Made by a program: the position numbers and the translations under genes. The notes under the pieces were generated by a model. That model ran no database searches. It was not told the DNA's origin and was given only the letters and a program-made list of their open reading frames with translations. Source: Paramecium pentaurelia (taxonomy: Eukaryota > Ciliophora > Oligohymenophorea > Peniculida > Parameciidae). From it: a stretch of DNA of 64,000 nt. The number at the start of each line of letters is the position of its first letter. The stretch's first letter is position 1. Below, piece by piece: positions 1 to 13,635 of the stretch. The DNA lies in NCBI GenBank assembly GCA_905183005.1, contig CAJJDO010000088.1, positions 1-64,000 on the forward strand, read 5' to 3'.

Positions 1-300
1 AATATCTGATCATCTTTTAGCCTAATATAATCGTATAATTAGCTAACAAAACTTTCAGCAATTAAAAATTTTAAGCTCTAAAAGTACCATTGGATAGTAT
101 TTTTAAATTATTTTTAATTAAATGAGTTCTCACTAAGAAATTTGATACCTTAATTGAAATATAAGTATAGATATAATAATGTTTTTGAAATAATAACTTA
201 ATTAATTGAAAATAAATTAATGCTCCAAAATTACATTAAATAAACAATAATTTTGTAATTTTCTCTCTGCTATTTTTGTTAAACTAAATTTAAATTTTTA

Positions 301-1250
301 GGATGCAGGATTAAGAATTTCTTTTAAAGCGCATTAGATGATTTTAATAAATTAATGAAAGAAAACGCAAAACAATTGTGACCTATTAACGGCTCTCATA
401 ATTCATTTGAATATGATATAATTAATATGCTGTTTGAATATTCAAAAATGCAATTTTTCTGTAAGGTTTAGTTTTTTATTTTTGATTCCTTTCCTTTAAA
501 AATGAAATTTTTACAATTTATGAGTTACACAACTTTCTTTATAGATAGAATTTTTGATAGACTCTTTTATTTTTACCTTAATCAAAGAATTTTTCATCAA
601 TATAGGTAAAGCTTTGTATCCAATGAGATTGATTAGATAAAAATTCAAAATTTAACTCATAATGAAGTATATGTATAAAGATCAAATTAAATTAAGATAA
701 TCAATGTATTTTGAAGATTTTCACCAAAACTTCATTTATTAGAATTATTTTCATAAATTTAAGACTATACAAATTTTGCAAATTAAATTGATATTATTAT
801 ATTACTTTATTTATCGTAAACATACAGATAAAAAGGATTATAAAGAATTAATAAAGAAGATCAGAAAGTAATATATATTATGAGGAACATAGATTTAAAT
901 GTTAAATAAGTTCTTACATTTTGAAAATAAAGAATATACTTTAGTTGATAAATAAGCAATTATTTAACAAAAGGACTTTAAACTAGAATATATTGTATTA
1001 ATATTCAGAAATTTTTTATTGGTTCAATTAAATCATATTCCAAAGAATCGAGAGAATAGATGGAGAGCAGCATTATGTGAATGATAGTTAAATGGTATGC
1101 ATAAATCTTCTGTTCAGTCTAAATTAGAAAGATTTAAATCTAGTTTAAGGTAAATTAAATCATCTTACAATTTGAAAATTTAATAATTTTGTATTTGGTT
1201 AACAATTAAGCTACCATAATAAAATATATAACACATACGATCAAAATCTA
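301..1250 (+). pseudogene. Decayed coding remnant with in-frame TGA codons
   Basis: Two stretches read like protein in one frame each but are broken by TGA. From 301 the frame gives a sensible run (motif LDDFNKLMKENAKQL), hits TGA at 379-381 and stays protein-like in the same frame to about 714. From 818 another frame is open apart from TGA at 881-883 and 1082-1084 and contains NHIPKNRENRWRAALCE. No intron with GT/AG ends of usual size removes these stops. I do not recognise the family. A degenerate gene or transposon ORF is the likeliest reading. AT-rich chance frames can mimic this, so confidence is low. Confidence 0.35.
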
Positions 1251-2817
1251 TAATAAATATTTAATTGTATTACAACTAAGATAAAAAAAGGTTTTTTATC
1301 ATTTTTCAGTTAGGGCTATAAAATTACTTTAAATATACAATGATAATAATAAAGAATGATGAAATAATTTGATGATATGATCTATTGTTCCATATGAGAT
1401 TAATTTTTAAAAGAATATATCACAATATAACTAAGTTACAATCTATATGATTTCAATATTGGGTAACATTTTTCCTCAAAATTTTTGACAACAATAACAT
1501 TTACACTTATATTTTATCAATCAGAATTAATTTAATATCATTTTTTTTTCATTTTTATTCAAATTTTTAAGAATTGAAAGTATCAGGTTTACCAAAATAG
1601 TCTAGATAATATTATCAGTTTAAAGATCCCTTAACAAAAATTTAAACTATCGATAAATCATATATTGGATTTATCTTCAAGACATTTATTTAGAATATAT
1701 AAAGCAACTAATACAATTCTCTTATATTCTATAAAATTTTATATAATTTAAATAAGAACTTCCAAAAAAATAGAGAGGGGAATTTGAGCGAATTTATAAT
1801 TTTGTTTTTATTTCTATCAAATGATACTAAAAAATCCTACAACTTTTTATGGCTTCAAATTTTAATCTTTTCAATAATCCTGAGAGCACATGATTGTTAG
1901 AAATAATTGAGATTTTTAATCAATATTATTTCTATCTTAAACTTACATTATGATGCATACGTTTATATCAAAGTTTTAATATAAATAGTAAAAAAATTAC
2001 ATTTTAGTATTATTTGCAACCTGAAACTAAACTAAACTAAGGGGTATTATTAATTTAAGTCTGATAAGGAAATCAATAAAATTAAGTTTAATAATAATAC
2101 ACAAGAAATTTCATTAAATAGTGATATAGATTAAATTCAAGTTAAATATATAATTAATTTGATATATTCACCACTAAAGGACCATGTATTCATTCCTTTA
2201 AAATTTATAAGAATGCCCAAATAATTAAGTAAATGCCAAACAGATTTTGCAACCTCTTGCAATATTGAAAAATTTAATTCTTGTAATATATTAATATACT
2301 AAAATTTCAAAGCTTTTTGATTTTAATCCTCTTCATTTACAATTGTCAACGCTTTAAAGTGTGATAAAAATTGTAATGATGAATTGCCTTTATTAAATTC
2401 AGTTTTTGGATGAAATTCTTTAACAATAACGATGAATTCTTTCTTGTTTTAAGCATTTTGAATAATTTTACGTATTTTTCTAAAAATCTATTTTTTAATA
2501 ATAGGTATGTTCTGAATAAAAATAATTTATAAGATTATTTTGATTAACAAAAGTAATTTGAATCAATCAAATAGATTTGAAAAAGATTAAGAAAAATTAA
2601 CCCCATTATTTTTCAAATCTTTGTGATTGAATGTAGATTAAATTGAAAATATCATTTTTGACTGAATCAATTTAAAAATCTAATAAAATTACAAAAATTT
2701 GTATTTGAAGAATGAAAAGATGGTTATAAATTGTTATAAACATATATAAATATTTGAAAATAGATAATATATATTAAATTTTTAATTATTACTTATATAT
2801 GATATTTCATTCCATTA
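1251..2817. other. AT-rich intergenic, nothing recognised
   Basis: No convincing frame with glutamine-rich coding character, no recognisable RNA gene and no repeat beyond simple AT tracts was seen here. It lies between decayed coding sequence and the 3' end of a truncated SPRY gene copy. Confidence 0.5.
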
Positions 2818-3405
2818 TCAATTTGGAATATTATCCAATATTTTAATTTTTGATGATTAATAAATGTATACACATGGATATAATTCTTATGATATGGATG
2901 TATCTATTTCCATCTACTAATAATAGATTTGATAATTACAACTGTTGCTAATGGATTATTTTATCTGGTCCATTTAATATACTTATGTTCAATACTTACT
3001 TCCATTATGATTATATCATTAGTTGTATATGTAAATGATAATTATTTACCATATATATCTTTATTATGATGTGAGTATATACAACCATCTGAACGTATCA
3101 TATATGATCTATTATAATTTAATACCTATACCCATACCCAACTCCTCCATTTTAATAATTATTTTTTGATATAATATCTCTAAATCCAATTCCAATAAAC
3201 ATACTAGATGTTAAACTGAGAATTTAGAATGCAAACAATATTTTCCCAGTCTTTGGAATTGCTTATTCACAAAGACAATAATAGCAACTACCACCAGGAC
3301 ACTCAACAACTTTTCCACCTTCAGTTACTTAACAATTTACACCCTTATAAGTAACACTAAATTATAATGTTTTTTGATATTGTTAAATCTATTATATTAA
3401 TAAAG
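2818..3405 (-). pseudogene. Truncated SPRY-domain gene copy (3' part)
   Basis: This is a second copy of the 3' exons of the zinc/coiled-coil/SPRY gene at 3987-6220. From 2827 to 3405 it matches 4131-4709 with only a few differences (for example TGTATAC against TGAATAC). Both 23-nt introns of the SPRY region are conserved. Unlike the other copy it ends properly: the frame closes ...ILDNIPN with TGA at 2818-2820. It is cut at its 5' side by the N at 3406, so it may be an intact gene lost at an assembly join and not a true pseudogene. It probably shows the native C-terminus of the family. Confidence 0.6.
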
Positions 3406-3406
3406 N
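3406..3406. other. Scaffold join (single N)
   Basis: A lone N separates the truncated SPRY copy from the 766-bp repeat. The flanks are not a simple direct repeat of each other, unlike at the other two Ns, so order and distance here are uncertain. Confidence 0.9.
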
Positions 3407-4172
3407 TTTTTTAATTTAATTTGGTTAAACAAAAAAGTTGATAAAGAACATGATGTTTTTTGGAAGATGAAATAGTTTAAACTGTAAATTAATTATATAC
3501 TAGATATAAAACAAAAATAATTATAAATCATTAAACAAATTTAATTTTTCATCCTGAGAGGTAAACTATGAATTTACAACTTCTCTTACAAGTCTGAAAA
3601 CTGTGTTTAGGTTTGTTTATTCTGACATGTTTTAAGTCTAAATTGTATTTATAAAATTTTAAACATTTAATTTATAGAAATTGATTATATTTTTAATATA
3701 ATTAAATGAATGAGGGATTCTTTTTTTTAGTTAAATAAACGAAAAATGAGATAGGGCAATTAAAAATAAATAAACACAACCGCTAAAGATATGTTTCTAA
3801 TAGGATAGGAATGAACTTTTAGCAATAATTTGATTAAGAATTAAAAAGCGAAACCGATTAAATATATTAAATTGTATAAGAATTAACATTTTTCAATAAC
3901 TTTTACAATGTTTAAAATATTTTTTCCTCTTAATTACAAAAATATTATGAATCAAGATAGATAACATTTATGTTCTGAAAAGTGTTTCAATTTTCGCCTT
4001 TTTTAATATTGAATAATTTCTTGTTGAAATTATAGAATTGTATTTAAATAAAATTTATTGTTTTTAGCATAAAACACCACATTTTATTTCTTTAAAATTA
4101 AGAATAATATTGTAAATATCCTTAGAAAATAATATTATCCAATATTTTAATTTTTGATGATTAATAAATGAA
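3407..4172. repeat. 766-bp dispersed repeat, copy 1
   Basis: This block recurs at 7489-8254 at a constant offset of 4082 bp and looked identical wherever I compared it. Its last ~40 bp are the 3' coding end of the SPRY gene family (sequence around ATTATCCAATATTTTAA). Copy 1 runs on into a full SPRY gene, copy 2 into unrelated sequence. No transposase frame, terminal repeat or obvious gene lies inside it. The 3' end of the neighbouring SPRY frame reads into it. Confidence 0.8.
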
Positions 4173-6220
4173 TACACATGGATATAATTCTTATGATATG
4201 GATGTATCTATTTCCATCTACTAATAATAGATTTGATAATTACAACTGTTGCTAATGGATTATTTTATCTGGTCCATTTAATATACTTATGTTCAATACT
4301 TACTTCCATTATGATTATATCATTAGTTGTATATGTAAATGATAATTATTTACCATATATATCTTTATTATGATGTGAGTATATACAACCATCTGAACGT
4401 ATCATATATGATCTATTATAATTTAATACCTATACCCATACCCAACTCCTCCATTTTAATAATTATTTTTTGATATAATATCTCTAAATCCAATTCCAAT
4501 AAACATACTAGATGTTAAACTGAGAATTTAGAATGCAAACAATATTTTCCCAGTCTTTGGAATTGCTTATTCACAAAGACAATAATAGTAACTACCACCA
4601 GGACACTCAACAACTTTTCCACCTTCAGTTACTTAACAATTTACACCCTTATAAGTAACACTAAATTATAATGTTTTTGGATATTGTTAAATCTATTATA
4701 TTAATAAAGTATTATAATTATATTATACTTTTTCTAAGTCTAATTTTAATTATTTTTCTTTTTATAACTTTTCTTGATTAATTTAATCAAATTGTTTTTA
4801 GATTGTTTATAATTCTGATTCCTTTTAATTTAATCTTTTATTAATTTCTGTTATTTCTTTATTTTCTATTTATAATAATAATATTGAATACTTTAATCTT
4901 CAATATTTTTAATAATATTTAATTTATCTTGTTCATTTTAATTTTTTAGATTGATTATTTCTTAAGTTTTTAAATCAAATTAATGTTTTAAATTTAAATT
5001 TAATTTTTCATTTGATTGTAATTTTAGATTAATGTCATCAATTTATTTTTAATCTATAAAAATAATATATATATATATATGAATATACATTTATCTTATT
5101 ATTCTTTTAATAATTATTAAGATTATTGATGTTTTTCATCTAATTATTTTGACATTTAATTTTATATATTTGTTTCTATTAATTAATTTAATTAAATTAC
5201 TTTAAATTTCTAAATTTGAATTTAATTCATTTAATTTTATTAAATCCATCTCTAATTTAGAAATATTACAATATTTCTTAATTTATTTAGTTTTATTATC
5301 AAATATTATAATATAATCATTTAATAATTTTGATAAATTCTAATATTAAATTTGTATTTATTCTTATTTATTTACAATTTAATTTTAAATTTTTGATTAT
5401 ATTTAATCTATATTATTAGTATGTTATTAAAATAATGTTATAGTCTAATCAAATAAATTTATTTAACATTAATATTTTTTAGCTTAATCAATGAATTCTT
5501 AAATATTCTTAATAAATTCTACTTAATCTTAATAATTATTATCATTTGTAGATGGAATCTTAGATATTTAAGAGATTACTTCTTATAATTATACAATTAC
5601 ATTTCTTTCAACTATAAAAATTTATATATATATAAATTAATACTTGGTATTTCTTTAAGTATATCTATTGATTATTAAATATCTAATTAATCATATTATT
5701 TTAATGATTCTAAATGATTTTCAATTTCTTTTTAAAAAATTGAATCTTTATTTTTTAAAGTTGTTATAGTTTAATTTGAATTGACTTTTTCTTTTTCTAT
5801 TAATTATTTTAAATCCTTTAATAATTATTCATCTTATAAAGTTTATATTGAAATAGTTTTAATTTAATTAGATTGTTTAGGTTTTGAAATTGATTAAAAT
5901 TATTCTTAAATTAATTTATCACTAATTTCATTCAATTTTAAATTATAATTTTTTCTCATTTAAGATATTTAATTGAATAATTCATTCTTTTTATGCTTAA
6001 TTTCCTTTTTATATTCTTATAATATATTTTCAGATTATGAATTATAATCAATCCATAATTTATTTACATTTTCAATTGTTTAATATTTAATTAATGGATT
6101 CTCAGATATACAATCAACACAAACTAATCTATCTTCAATTTTCTTATTTTCAGTATCCATATCAATCATTATTATTTCTTTTTTATGATTTAAACAAATT
6201 CTACTTAAACTTGGTGTTTT
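3987..6220 (-). CDS. Zinc-motif/coiled-coil/SPRY (TRIM-like) protein, 5' end uncertain
   Basis: A ciliate-code gene with six introns: 5612-5643, 5176-5200, 5054-5088, 4866-4891, 4413-4435 and 4221-4243. From the in-frame Met at 6169 the exons total 2019 nt (672 codons). Upstream the frame stays open to 6220 and carries CLNH, which pairs with CVDC about 25 residues later as a putative zinc site, so the real start lies further 5' and is unresolved. Then comes ~430 residues of Gln-rich coiled coil and a SPRY-like domain (GIGFRDII, DGCIYSHH, HKYIKWTRQ, DTSISQELYPCVYIY). The organisation resembles TRIM proteins, although no RING is visible; function is unknown. Oddly, the reading frame passes the native stop position and runs about 47 codons into the dispersed repeat before TGA at 3987-3989. 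Confidence 0.6.
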
Positions 6221-9200
6221 CTATTTTAATTTATATATATAATTATTTACAAATTCATTTTTTGTTTACTTCTACCCTCATTGATATTAAACTTAACCGA
6301 AATTTTTAATAATTACAAAATAAATCTAATAGTATTTATATTACTATTATGACTCATTGTCAAAAACATTCAACTAAATTTTTATATAGCATGCAGATTG
6401 ATATTGTTATTATCTAAATAGAGCCTTACATGTAAAAATTACGATTTAATTTGTTATTCAAGAATAACAATAATTTTCACCAATCTAATATAAAAAAATA
6501 ACATATTTTTTTCTACTTTCCCAAACAATTTAATTCTTAGGTTCTTTCTTCATATTGTTATAAACTTTTACATAATCTATCATAAAAGAAAAATAATAAG
6601 TCCTAAAAGGATTCTTTCTTTAAACACTCTTTATAAATAATATATTTTTAAGACTAAATTTTATGTTATATGTAATCCTCCACCACCGAATTCAAGAGAG
6701 AGCGAATCGAGAGTTAACAAAACAAAAGGATTTAATCATATTCTCAAAAAGATGCTCATTTTCAAAACTTATTCTCTATAAAAATAATTATCAAACCGGT
6801 TTTTAATTGTATAAATAACTCTAGTTTAAAATAAATTCTTATGATAATCTGAAGAGAGTTAAAAATTAATTAGAATTAATTCTAAGCAACATGAGACACA
6901 AAATATATTTAGGCTACTGTGAAGCTTTATTTAATTAAAGTCCATAATGTAAATAAAAAATAATTAATTATTATCTTTTTTTTGACGATTGCATTTGAAA
7001 GTCAGAAATTATCATATATTGACTTTAAAAGGAATTAATAAGAATAATTTAGTGGGTTACTTAATGAATCAATATAATGATGACTTATACAGTAATTAAG
7101 GAAATGACATAACTTTATGATTAAATCGATTTTCAATTAATAAAAAAAATAAACATATAATATAAAATTCTTATTATTTTGTTCATTTTTTGAACGATTT
7201 GGCATTTAAGTCAATTAAAATGAAATTAGTTACTAGAACTCAATTGTAGATAACCTTATTAAAGTTAAATTATTTGAGTAACTAAAGTTTAATGTAACAA
7301 TATTAGAAAATCATCTTGTTAGTTTATTCTCAAGATAATGTTGAAAAGTATTAAATCTAAAATTAAATCCTATATATCTTGTTTAGATTGGATAAATTAT
7401 TGGATTTTTCATTAAGTGATTTGAGATAATTTGAAGCAAAAATATAATTGTGTATTTACTAAGGATTTTATATCAAAAATAACATAATTTTTTTAATTTA
7501 ATTTGGTTAAACAAAAAAGTTGATAAAGAACATGATGTTTTTTGGAAGATGAAATAGTTTAAACTGTAAATTAATTATATACTAGATATAAAACAAAAAT
7601 AATTATAAATCATTAAACAAATTTAATTTTTCATCCTGAGAGGTAAACTATGAATTTACAACTTCTCTTACAAGTCTGAAAACTGTGTTTAGGTTTGTTT
7701 ATTCTGACATGTTTTAAGTCTAAATTGTATTTATAAAATTTTAAACATTTAATTTATAGAAATTGATTATATTTTTAATATAATTAAATGAATGAGGGAT
7801 TCTTTTTTTTAGTTAAATAAACGAAAAATGAGATAGGGCAATTAAAAATAAATAAACACAACCGCTAAAGATATGTTTCTAATAGGATAGGAATGAACTT
7901 TTAGCAATAATTTGATTAAGAATTAAAAAGCGAAACCGATTAAATATATTAAATTGTATAAGAATTAACATTTTTCAATAACTTTTACAATGTTTAAAAT
8001 ATTTTTTCCTCTTAATTACAAAAATATTATGAATCAAGATAGATAACATTTATGTTCTGAAAAGTGTTTCAATTTTCGCCTTTTTTAATATTGAATAATT
8101 TCTTGTTGAAATTATAGAATTGTATTTAAATAAAATTTATTGTTTTTAGCATAAAACACCACATTTTATTTCTTTAAAATTAAGAATAATATTGTAAATA
8201 TCCTTAGAAAATAATATTATCCAATATTTTAATTTTTGATGATTAATAAATGAAACCAGCTAAAATACACATATAATTAAAATTTATTACAGATAAAAAA
8301 GTAAATCAAAAAGTTTTGTGCAATTTTATAAATTTGATCTTCCTAAGCTTCCAGATATGTAAAGTACAAAATTCTTAATAATTTTAGATCATAATTGGTA
8401 ATTTCCAAGATTTTGAAGGATATAAAGCTATTTTAAAACTATATTTATTTTTTTCTGATTTATCATAATATTCAACGTGCATTTAATAAATATTTTTTAT
8501 TTTTATTCAATATTTCATAAACTATTATAAGTCAAGACAATGCTTAATATCTACCATTTGATTATTTAAGGTAGACATTATTCCAGCCTACATAGAATAT
8601 TATATTGATTATTGCAATTAAATAATATCCCTATATATCTAAAATTCCATAAAGTTTTAATTTAATAGTGAACTTTATACAATTCATTTTAACTAAATAT
8701 CTAAATTTACAAATTTCAATACTAAAGCTATTATGCCAATAGGAAGATTCTACTCTTAAAACTCCTTGCTTAATTTCTTATATTTTTCGAAAAACTAAAT
8801 TCATTTTATAAGTATATAACCTCTTAATTTCGCTTAGATTATCAGATTAAGCAGGCTTCAGTTAATTTTAGTAAAAAATAGAACTTCTGAATTTAGATGA
8901 GGGATTCTAAATAGAAAATATTTTTTGGTGAATCTTTACTGAAAATTGTTTATCGAAAATCTGAAAGAATCTATGATTTTAACATAAATCCATTAAATGA
9001 TAAATCGAACATTAAATTTCTACTCTGTCATTTTCATGTTAATATCTTTGAAGATTTAACTATTCCTTCGTATACAGAATACCTCCACCTAAGTAAAATT
9101 GACAATTAGTTACATAAGACCATTTTTAAATTTTTAATTTTTAAATTGAAATTCTATTGATAAAATTATACATCATCAAAGAGATATAAGTAAATCTTTT

Positions 9201-10346
9201 TTCTAACTAAAATTTTAAACTAAAATAAATTAAGTTTGAGTCTTCATATAGAATATATTGTTGAAGGTTAGAATTGATCTAAATTTAACTTCTTCAATAA
9301 AATCTTTAGAATTTTAATTTAGCAGTATTTGATGGAGAACTGCCATTCCATTGAATACAATTTTAACCTAAATAACAGCCCCAGATTCCATAATATGAAG
9401 ATTAAAAATTTGAGACTAAAATTTAATTTATATTCAATGTATCTAGCAGTTTTCAACATTTTATCTATTCAACTAGTTTTAATATTTTATTTATACATAT
9501 CAAAACATGAGGAGTAAGTTAAAATCAAAGTAGCAATTATTTTATAACTTTATTTTGTTAGGAATTTTTGTAATTTTTAAACCATAATAATTATAATTGG
9601 ACAGAAATTGGATTTCAAAGTAATAATAAAAAATAAATATTTGGGGCTAATCCATTTATATAGATGAAAATCTATTCATTAAACAAAATTTAAGAAAATG
9701 TTTTTTTGTCTTTGATTGAACTTAGATCTATGCTGTAAATTAATAAAGTCTTATACTTTTTCAAATCTCTGTCAAATATTAGATACCTTGGTGGAATACA
9801 ATAAATAATTAGAAATAAAATGTTTAAATACTGATATTCAATACAATAAATTCTTATTGGTAACGAATAAATTAATTACAAAAATGATATCACGTCTAAA
9901 TTTAATGAAACATCTATTTGCTCCATAATCAAAAATAAAGTAATTTAAGCACTAATCTATCATGAAAAAAATAGAATCAAATAGTTAAATATAACAATAA
10001 ATTAATCTTTTATTAATATAGAATTTACTAAATTACAATTTACATTTGGAATGATAAAGACTGTTAAACATTTCTATATTCAATATTGAATATATAATAT
10101 ATATAAATTTAAATTCTACAATATTACTAGAAGGATAAAAACCTAATAAAAAAAGTGAGTATTCACAGGAGAATTCTTAAATATGTGATCAATCTCCTTT
10201 TTATTGCATTGGATCATTAGAAAATAATAATAATATATATTAATTATTAAAAATAAAGTTATTATTTATATTTTAATTTAGAAATTTGAATTTATTATAC
10301 ATAAAGCATCATTATATTCTCAACTTACTATTTCTTTAATCTTTTT
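6221..10346. other. Gene-poor AT-rich stretch
   Basis: Apart from the second copy of the 766-bp repeat (7489-8254) I see no convincing gene here. Short open frames exist but lack protein character. The sequence just after 8254 is unrelated to the SPRY gene that follows the first repeat copy. Confidence 0.5.
7489..8254. repeat. 766-bp dispersed repeat, copy 2
   Basis: Second copy of the block at 3407-4172, same orientation. It ends with the same ~40 bp of SPRY-gene 3' coding sequence and then diverges abruptly after TTAATAAATGAA into non-coding sequence. It therefore carries a fossil junction that shows derivation from a locus next to a SPRY gene. Confidence 0.85.
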
Positions 10347-12758
10347 CAAGTTATATGCATCGAAATCAATGATCCTGTTACTCTATACAGTAAATATGAA
10401 CTAAAAAAAATACTTTATGCTGAATTTAAAGACTAATTGATCTCTTAAATAAAAGCTATATACGTGATTTTGATTAGTATTTGATATTTATCTGATAATG
10501 AATAATTATTTTTCAAAACTAACAATAATTATGAAGAAGATGGATTTATTTTTTAATTTTGACTAAGAACTATCAAAAAATTGAGGTTATTATAAGTAAA
10601 AATGATTATATACTCTTTCATAGAACAAGATACTAAGAATTAAAAGTTCTATTTAGGTAATGCCTTTATTCAACTAATCGATAGCAATAATACATATTAG
10701 TAACAAACCAGAAATTAGGATCGATTATTCATCTAAAAGTACCTGAATAATTTGATGTATTCTTATTTAAGCCCAAAATTCTAATGAAAATGCCTATACA
10801 AAAAAGTCAACTTAACATATATGATTAGGATGATTAATTAGAAAGAGGCTTGCTTAAATGTATTTAATCAATATTTTAAGTATGGCTTCATCTGATATTT
10901 CTTACACTTTTTCATATCAATAGGTAATATAAGGAAATGCTATCACTTTGGAGAATAGATTATTTAATCTAATATTATTTAAAATCTTCAGATTCATTCC
11001 ATCTTTCTTCTTCCTTATTTGTTATATATTTAAGCGTATCCTTATATAACCATGAGGCTACATCTACAAAGACTCACTATAATTTATCATACTAATTGTA
11101 TTAAATTTTAACTTAGGTCTTCTATTAAATGAAAATTCAACATTTATTTTTTTTTTACAAACTTAAATACTATTTGTAAGTAAAATTTTCTTAAAAATCT
11201 ATACAACTGTTTATTATTTATAACATTTAATACTATTAATCCTTTACTGAATATTTAGGAAGTAAAGCTCTTAGCTCTTCTAATATAACTATACTCATTA
11301 TAGCTTGATTAACTGTATTAATTCTTAATATAAATCCAATTTGAAAAATTATTCTTAATTAATTGATCCAATTAAGTGAAGATATAATGGTATAAAATAT
11401 AAAACCAACTATCTTTAATAGCAATATCATACAGATTAAGTAGGAATAGGAGACTCATTTTCATATTGATATTGAAAAATCTTATAAGTATTCGGAACAA
11501 GCTGAGTGGGAGTTTGAGGTACATTTTCATAACAAATTAGTAAAATCTCTCAAAAAAATAAATTCTGTAAATTTAATAAATGATTATGAGTTGCAGAAGC
11601 ATAATAGATATCATAAATCTTATCATTAAATCATTAATTTGATTTAACTTATCATAATAAATTGGTTCTTTTCAGTATTTTAACATTTATTTTTTATTTT
11701 CCATTACTATTCATTTAATTAGTGTGCATAAGGTACAAGTTCGTAGAAATAGCATCTCAATTTTGATTATCAAGGGGATGATCGCTGCTATAGGTTGTTT
11801 AACAATAATGTATCTTCTATTAACATTTGAATAGTAAGAGGATAAAATTATTGTTAAATTTAATTTTAATTAGGAAAAAGTGGAACTTCCTTTTTACTAT
11901 TTTATGCTATAGATTTGATTTATACAAAATTTTTATCTTTAAATAAAATATCATATTTTAAATAAATAAAGTCGAAATCATATAATATATCAAGATTTAT
12001 TTAATTATTATACTAAGCCTATTGAATATCTGAAAATTTTGGATAATCTTAAATTATCATAATTTTTGAACCTAAATACACTTTTTCAGAACTTATAAAG
12101 TATCAAATTTAAATGTATTGAAGCAATTATTGATGCCTTAATTTAAAATTTCAACAGGAACTGTTTGTTCCTAATTGTAATCCATAAATTATTATTGACT
12201 TAAAAAGTTTGATTATATATATAGTAGGTAATAAAGTCTTATTTAGCAAATGAGAAATTTCTTAACTATGCAATCATTTCTATTGAATTTTTGAGGATAG
12301 ATTTATGGTCAAATCTCAATTCCTTCCTGAAAAATGTCAAATTTTTCCTAAAGATACAAAGTTAAAAGCTTTGGTGCTGCACTAAGAATATTGTATATTA
12401 TCATAAGCATTTTCTAATTTTCAATAAAGCTTCTGGATATCCTTTATTGATAAGTTGTATAACTGCTAATACAATGTTTCAAAAAAAAAACAGTAATAGG
12501 ATTTTAGATTCGAATATTTATTTCAATTCTTTTCGTTTCAATTTTATTTATCCTTAGCCGTCCTTATCCTAAGAATAATTTTTTGTGAAGTTAGAGATTT
12601 TATAATTAAAAACCATATAACTTACTTTTTACTTTGGCTTCAAAAAACAAAAGGCTCTTAACAGCAAAAAATACTAAATTTTATAAAAGGTTATATAAAA
12701 ACTTTAAAAATTTGATTAATATGCTAATTCTTCTACTTTTTCATAATTTAAAGCCTGA
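10347..12758 (+). pseudogene. Degenerate membrane-protein gene remnant
   Basis: Several protein-like pieces follow each other in different plus frames without introns that would join them. They are 10347-10484 (motif CIEINDPVTLYSKYELKK, ended by TGA), 11432-11650 (motif EQAEWEFEVHFHNKLVKSL), 11656-11928 (a membrane segment, SILIIKGMIAAIGCLTIMYL, preceded by a basic stretch) and 12285-12758 (motif KASGYPLLISCITANTMF). The broken frames and in-frame TGA argue for decay. I do not recognise the family. Codon content (frequent TAA/TAG as Gln, clear hydrophobic blocks) argues against pure chance. Confidence 0.4.
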
Positions 12759-13167
12759 ATTTAAAGACTCCTTAAAGGTATTAGTTTTTTTCAGTCACTC
12801 AAAATCCACATAAATTAGAATTCAATCAAGGATTAATTTAGAACATCTCTCTAATATTTAAAGGATTTTGAGTAGATTTCTCTAAATATGTTTAATTTTA
12901 ATGTGAAGTCTTGAATAAATTGAAATACAAGCTAAAAGTGATCGCACTTTTATATTTATATTCCCATAAGTTATAAATAATTTTCTCGAATTTTGATTCT
13001 GATAAACAACTAGAAATGTGAAATAAATGAAAAAGTGAAGAAACCAAAATGAATTTAAAAACTTAATAAGCTCAAAGAATCTGAAAGAAATCCATTATTA
13101 GCTCAATTAATGTTAATGACATATAAATTAATGCTAAGATTTTTGTATTAATTTATTCTTTGAATTA

Positions 13168-13635
13168 GATAATTACAACTGTTGCTAATGGATTATTTTA
13201 TCTGGTCCATTTAATATACTTATGTTCAATACTTACTTCCATTATGATTATATCATTAGTTGTATATGTAAATGATAATTATTTACCATATATATCTTTA
13301 TTATGATGTGAGTATATACAACCATCTGAACGTATCATATATGATCTATTATAATTTAATACCTATACCCATACCCAACTCCTCCATTTTAATAATTATT
13401 TTTTGATATAATATCTCTAAATCCAATTCCAATAAACATACTAGATGTTAAACTGAGAATTTAGAATGCAAACAATATTTTCCCAGTCTTTGGAATTGCT
13501 TATTCACAAAGACAATAATAGTAACTACTACTACCAGTAGACTCAACAACTTTTCCACCTTCAGTTACTTAACAATTTACACCCTTATAAGTAACACTAA
13601 ATTATAATGTTTTTGGATATTGTTAAATCTATTAT
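13168..13635 (-). pseudogene. SPRY-domain gene fragment
   Basis: About 468 bp colinear with 4235-4700 of the full SPRY gene. It starts inside the last intron, spans the complete SPRY central exon with its 23-nt intron, and ends before the coiled-coil part. It differs by a few bases, including a changed stretch where CCACCAGGACAC becomes CTACCAGTAGAC. Both ends are abrupt and do not coincide with exon boundaries. It has no start, no coiled coil and no C-terminus, so it cannot encode the whole protein. Confidence 0.75.

Noticed and set aside
6094..6309. Plus-strand open frame rich in Tyr, Phe and Ile.
   Set aside because: It is antisense to the N-terminal coding sequence of the SPRY gene.
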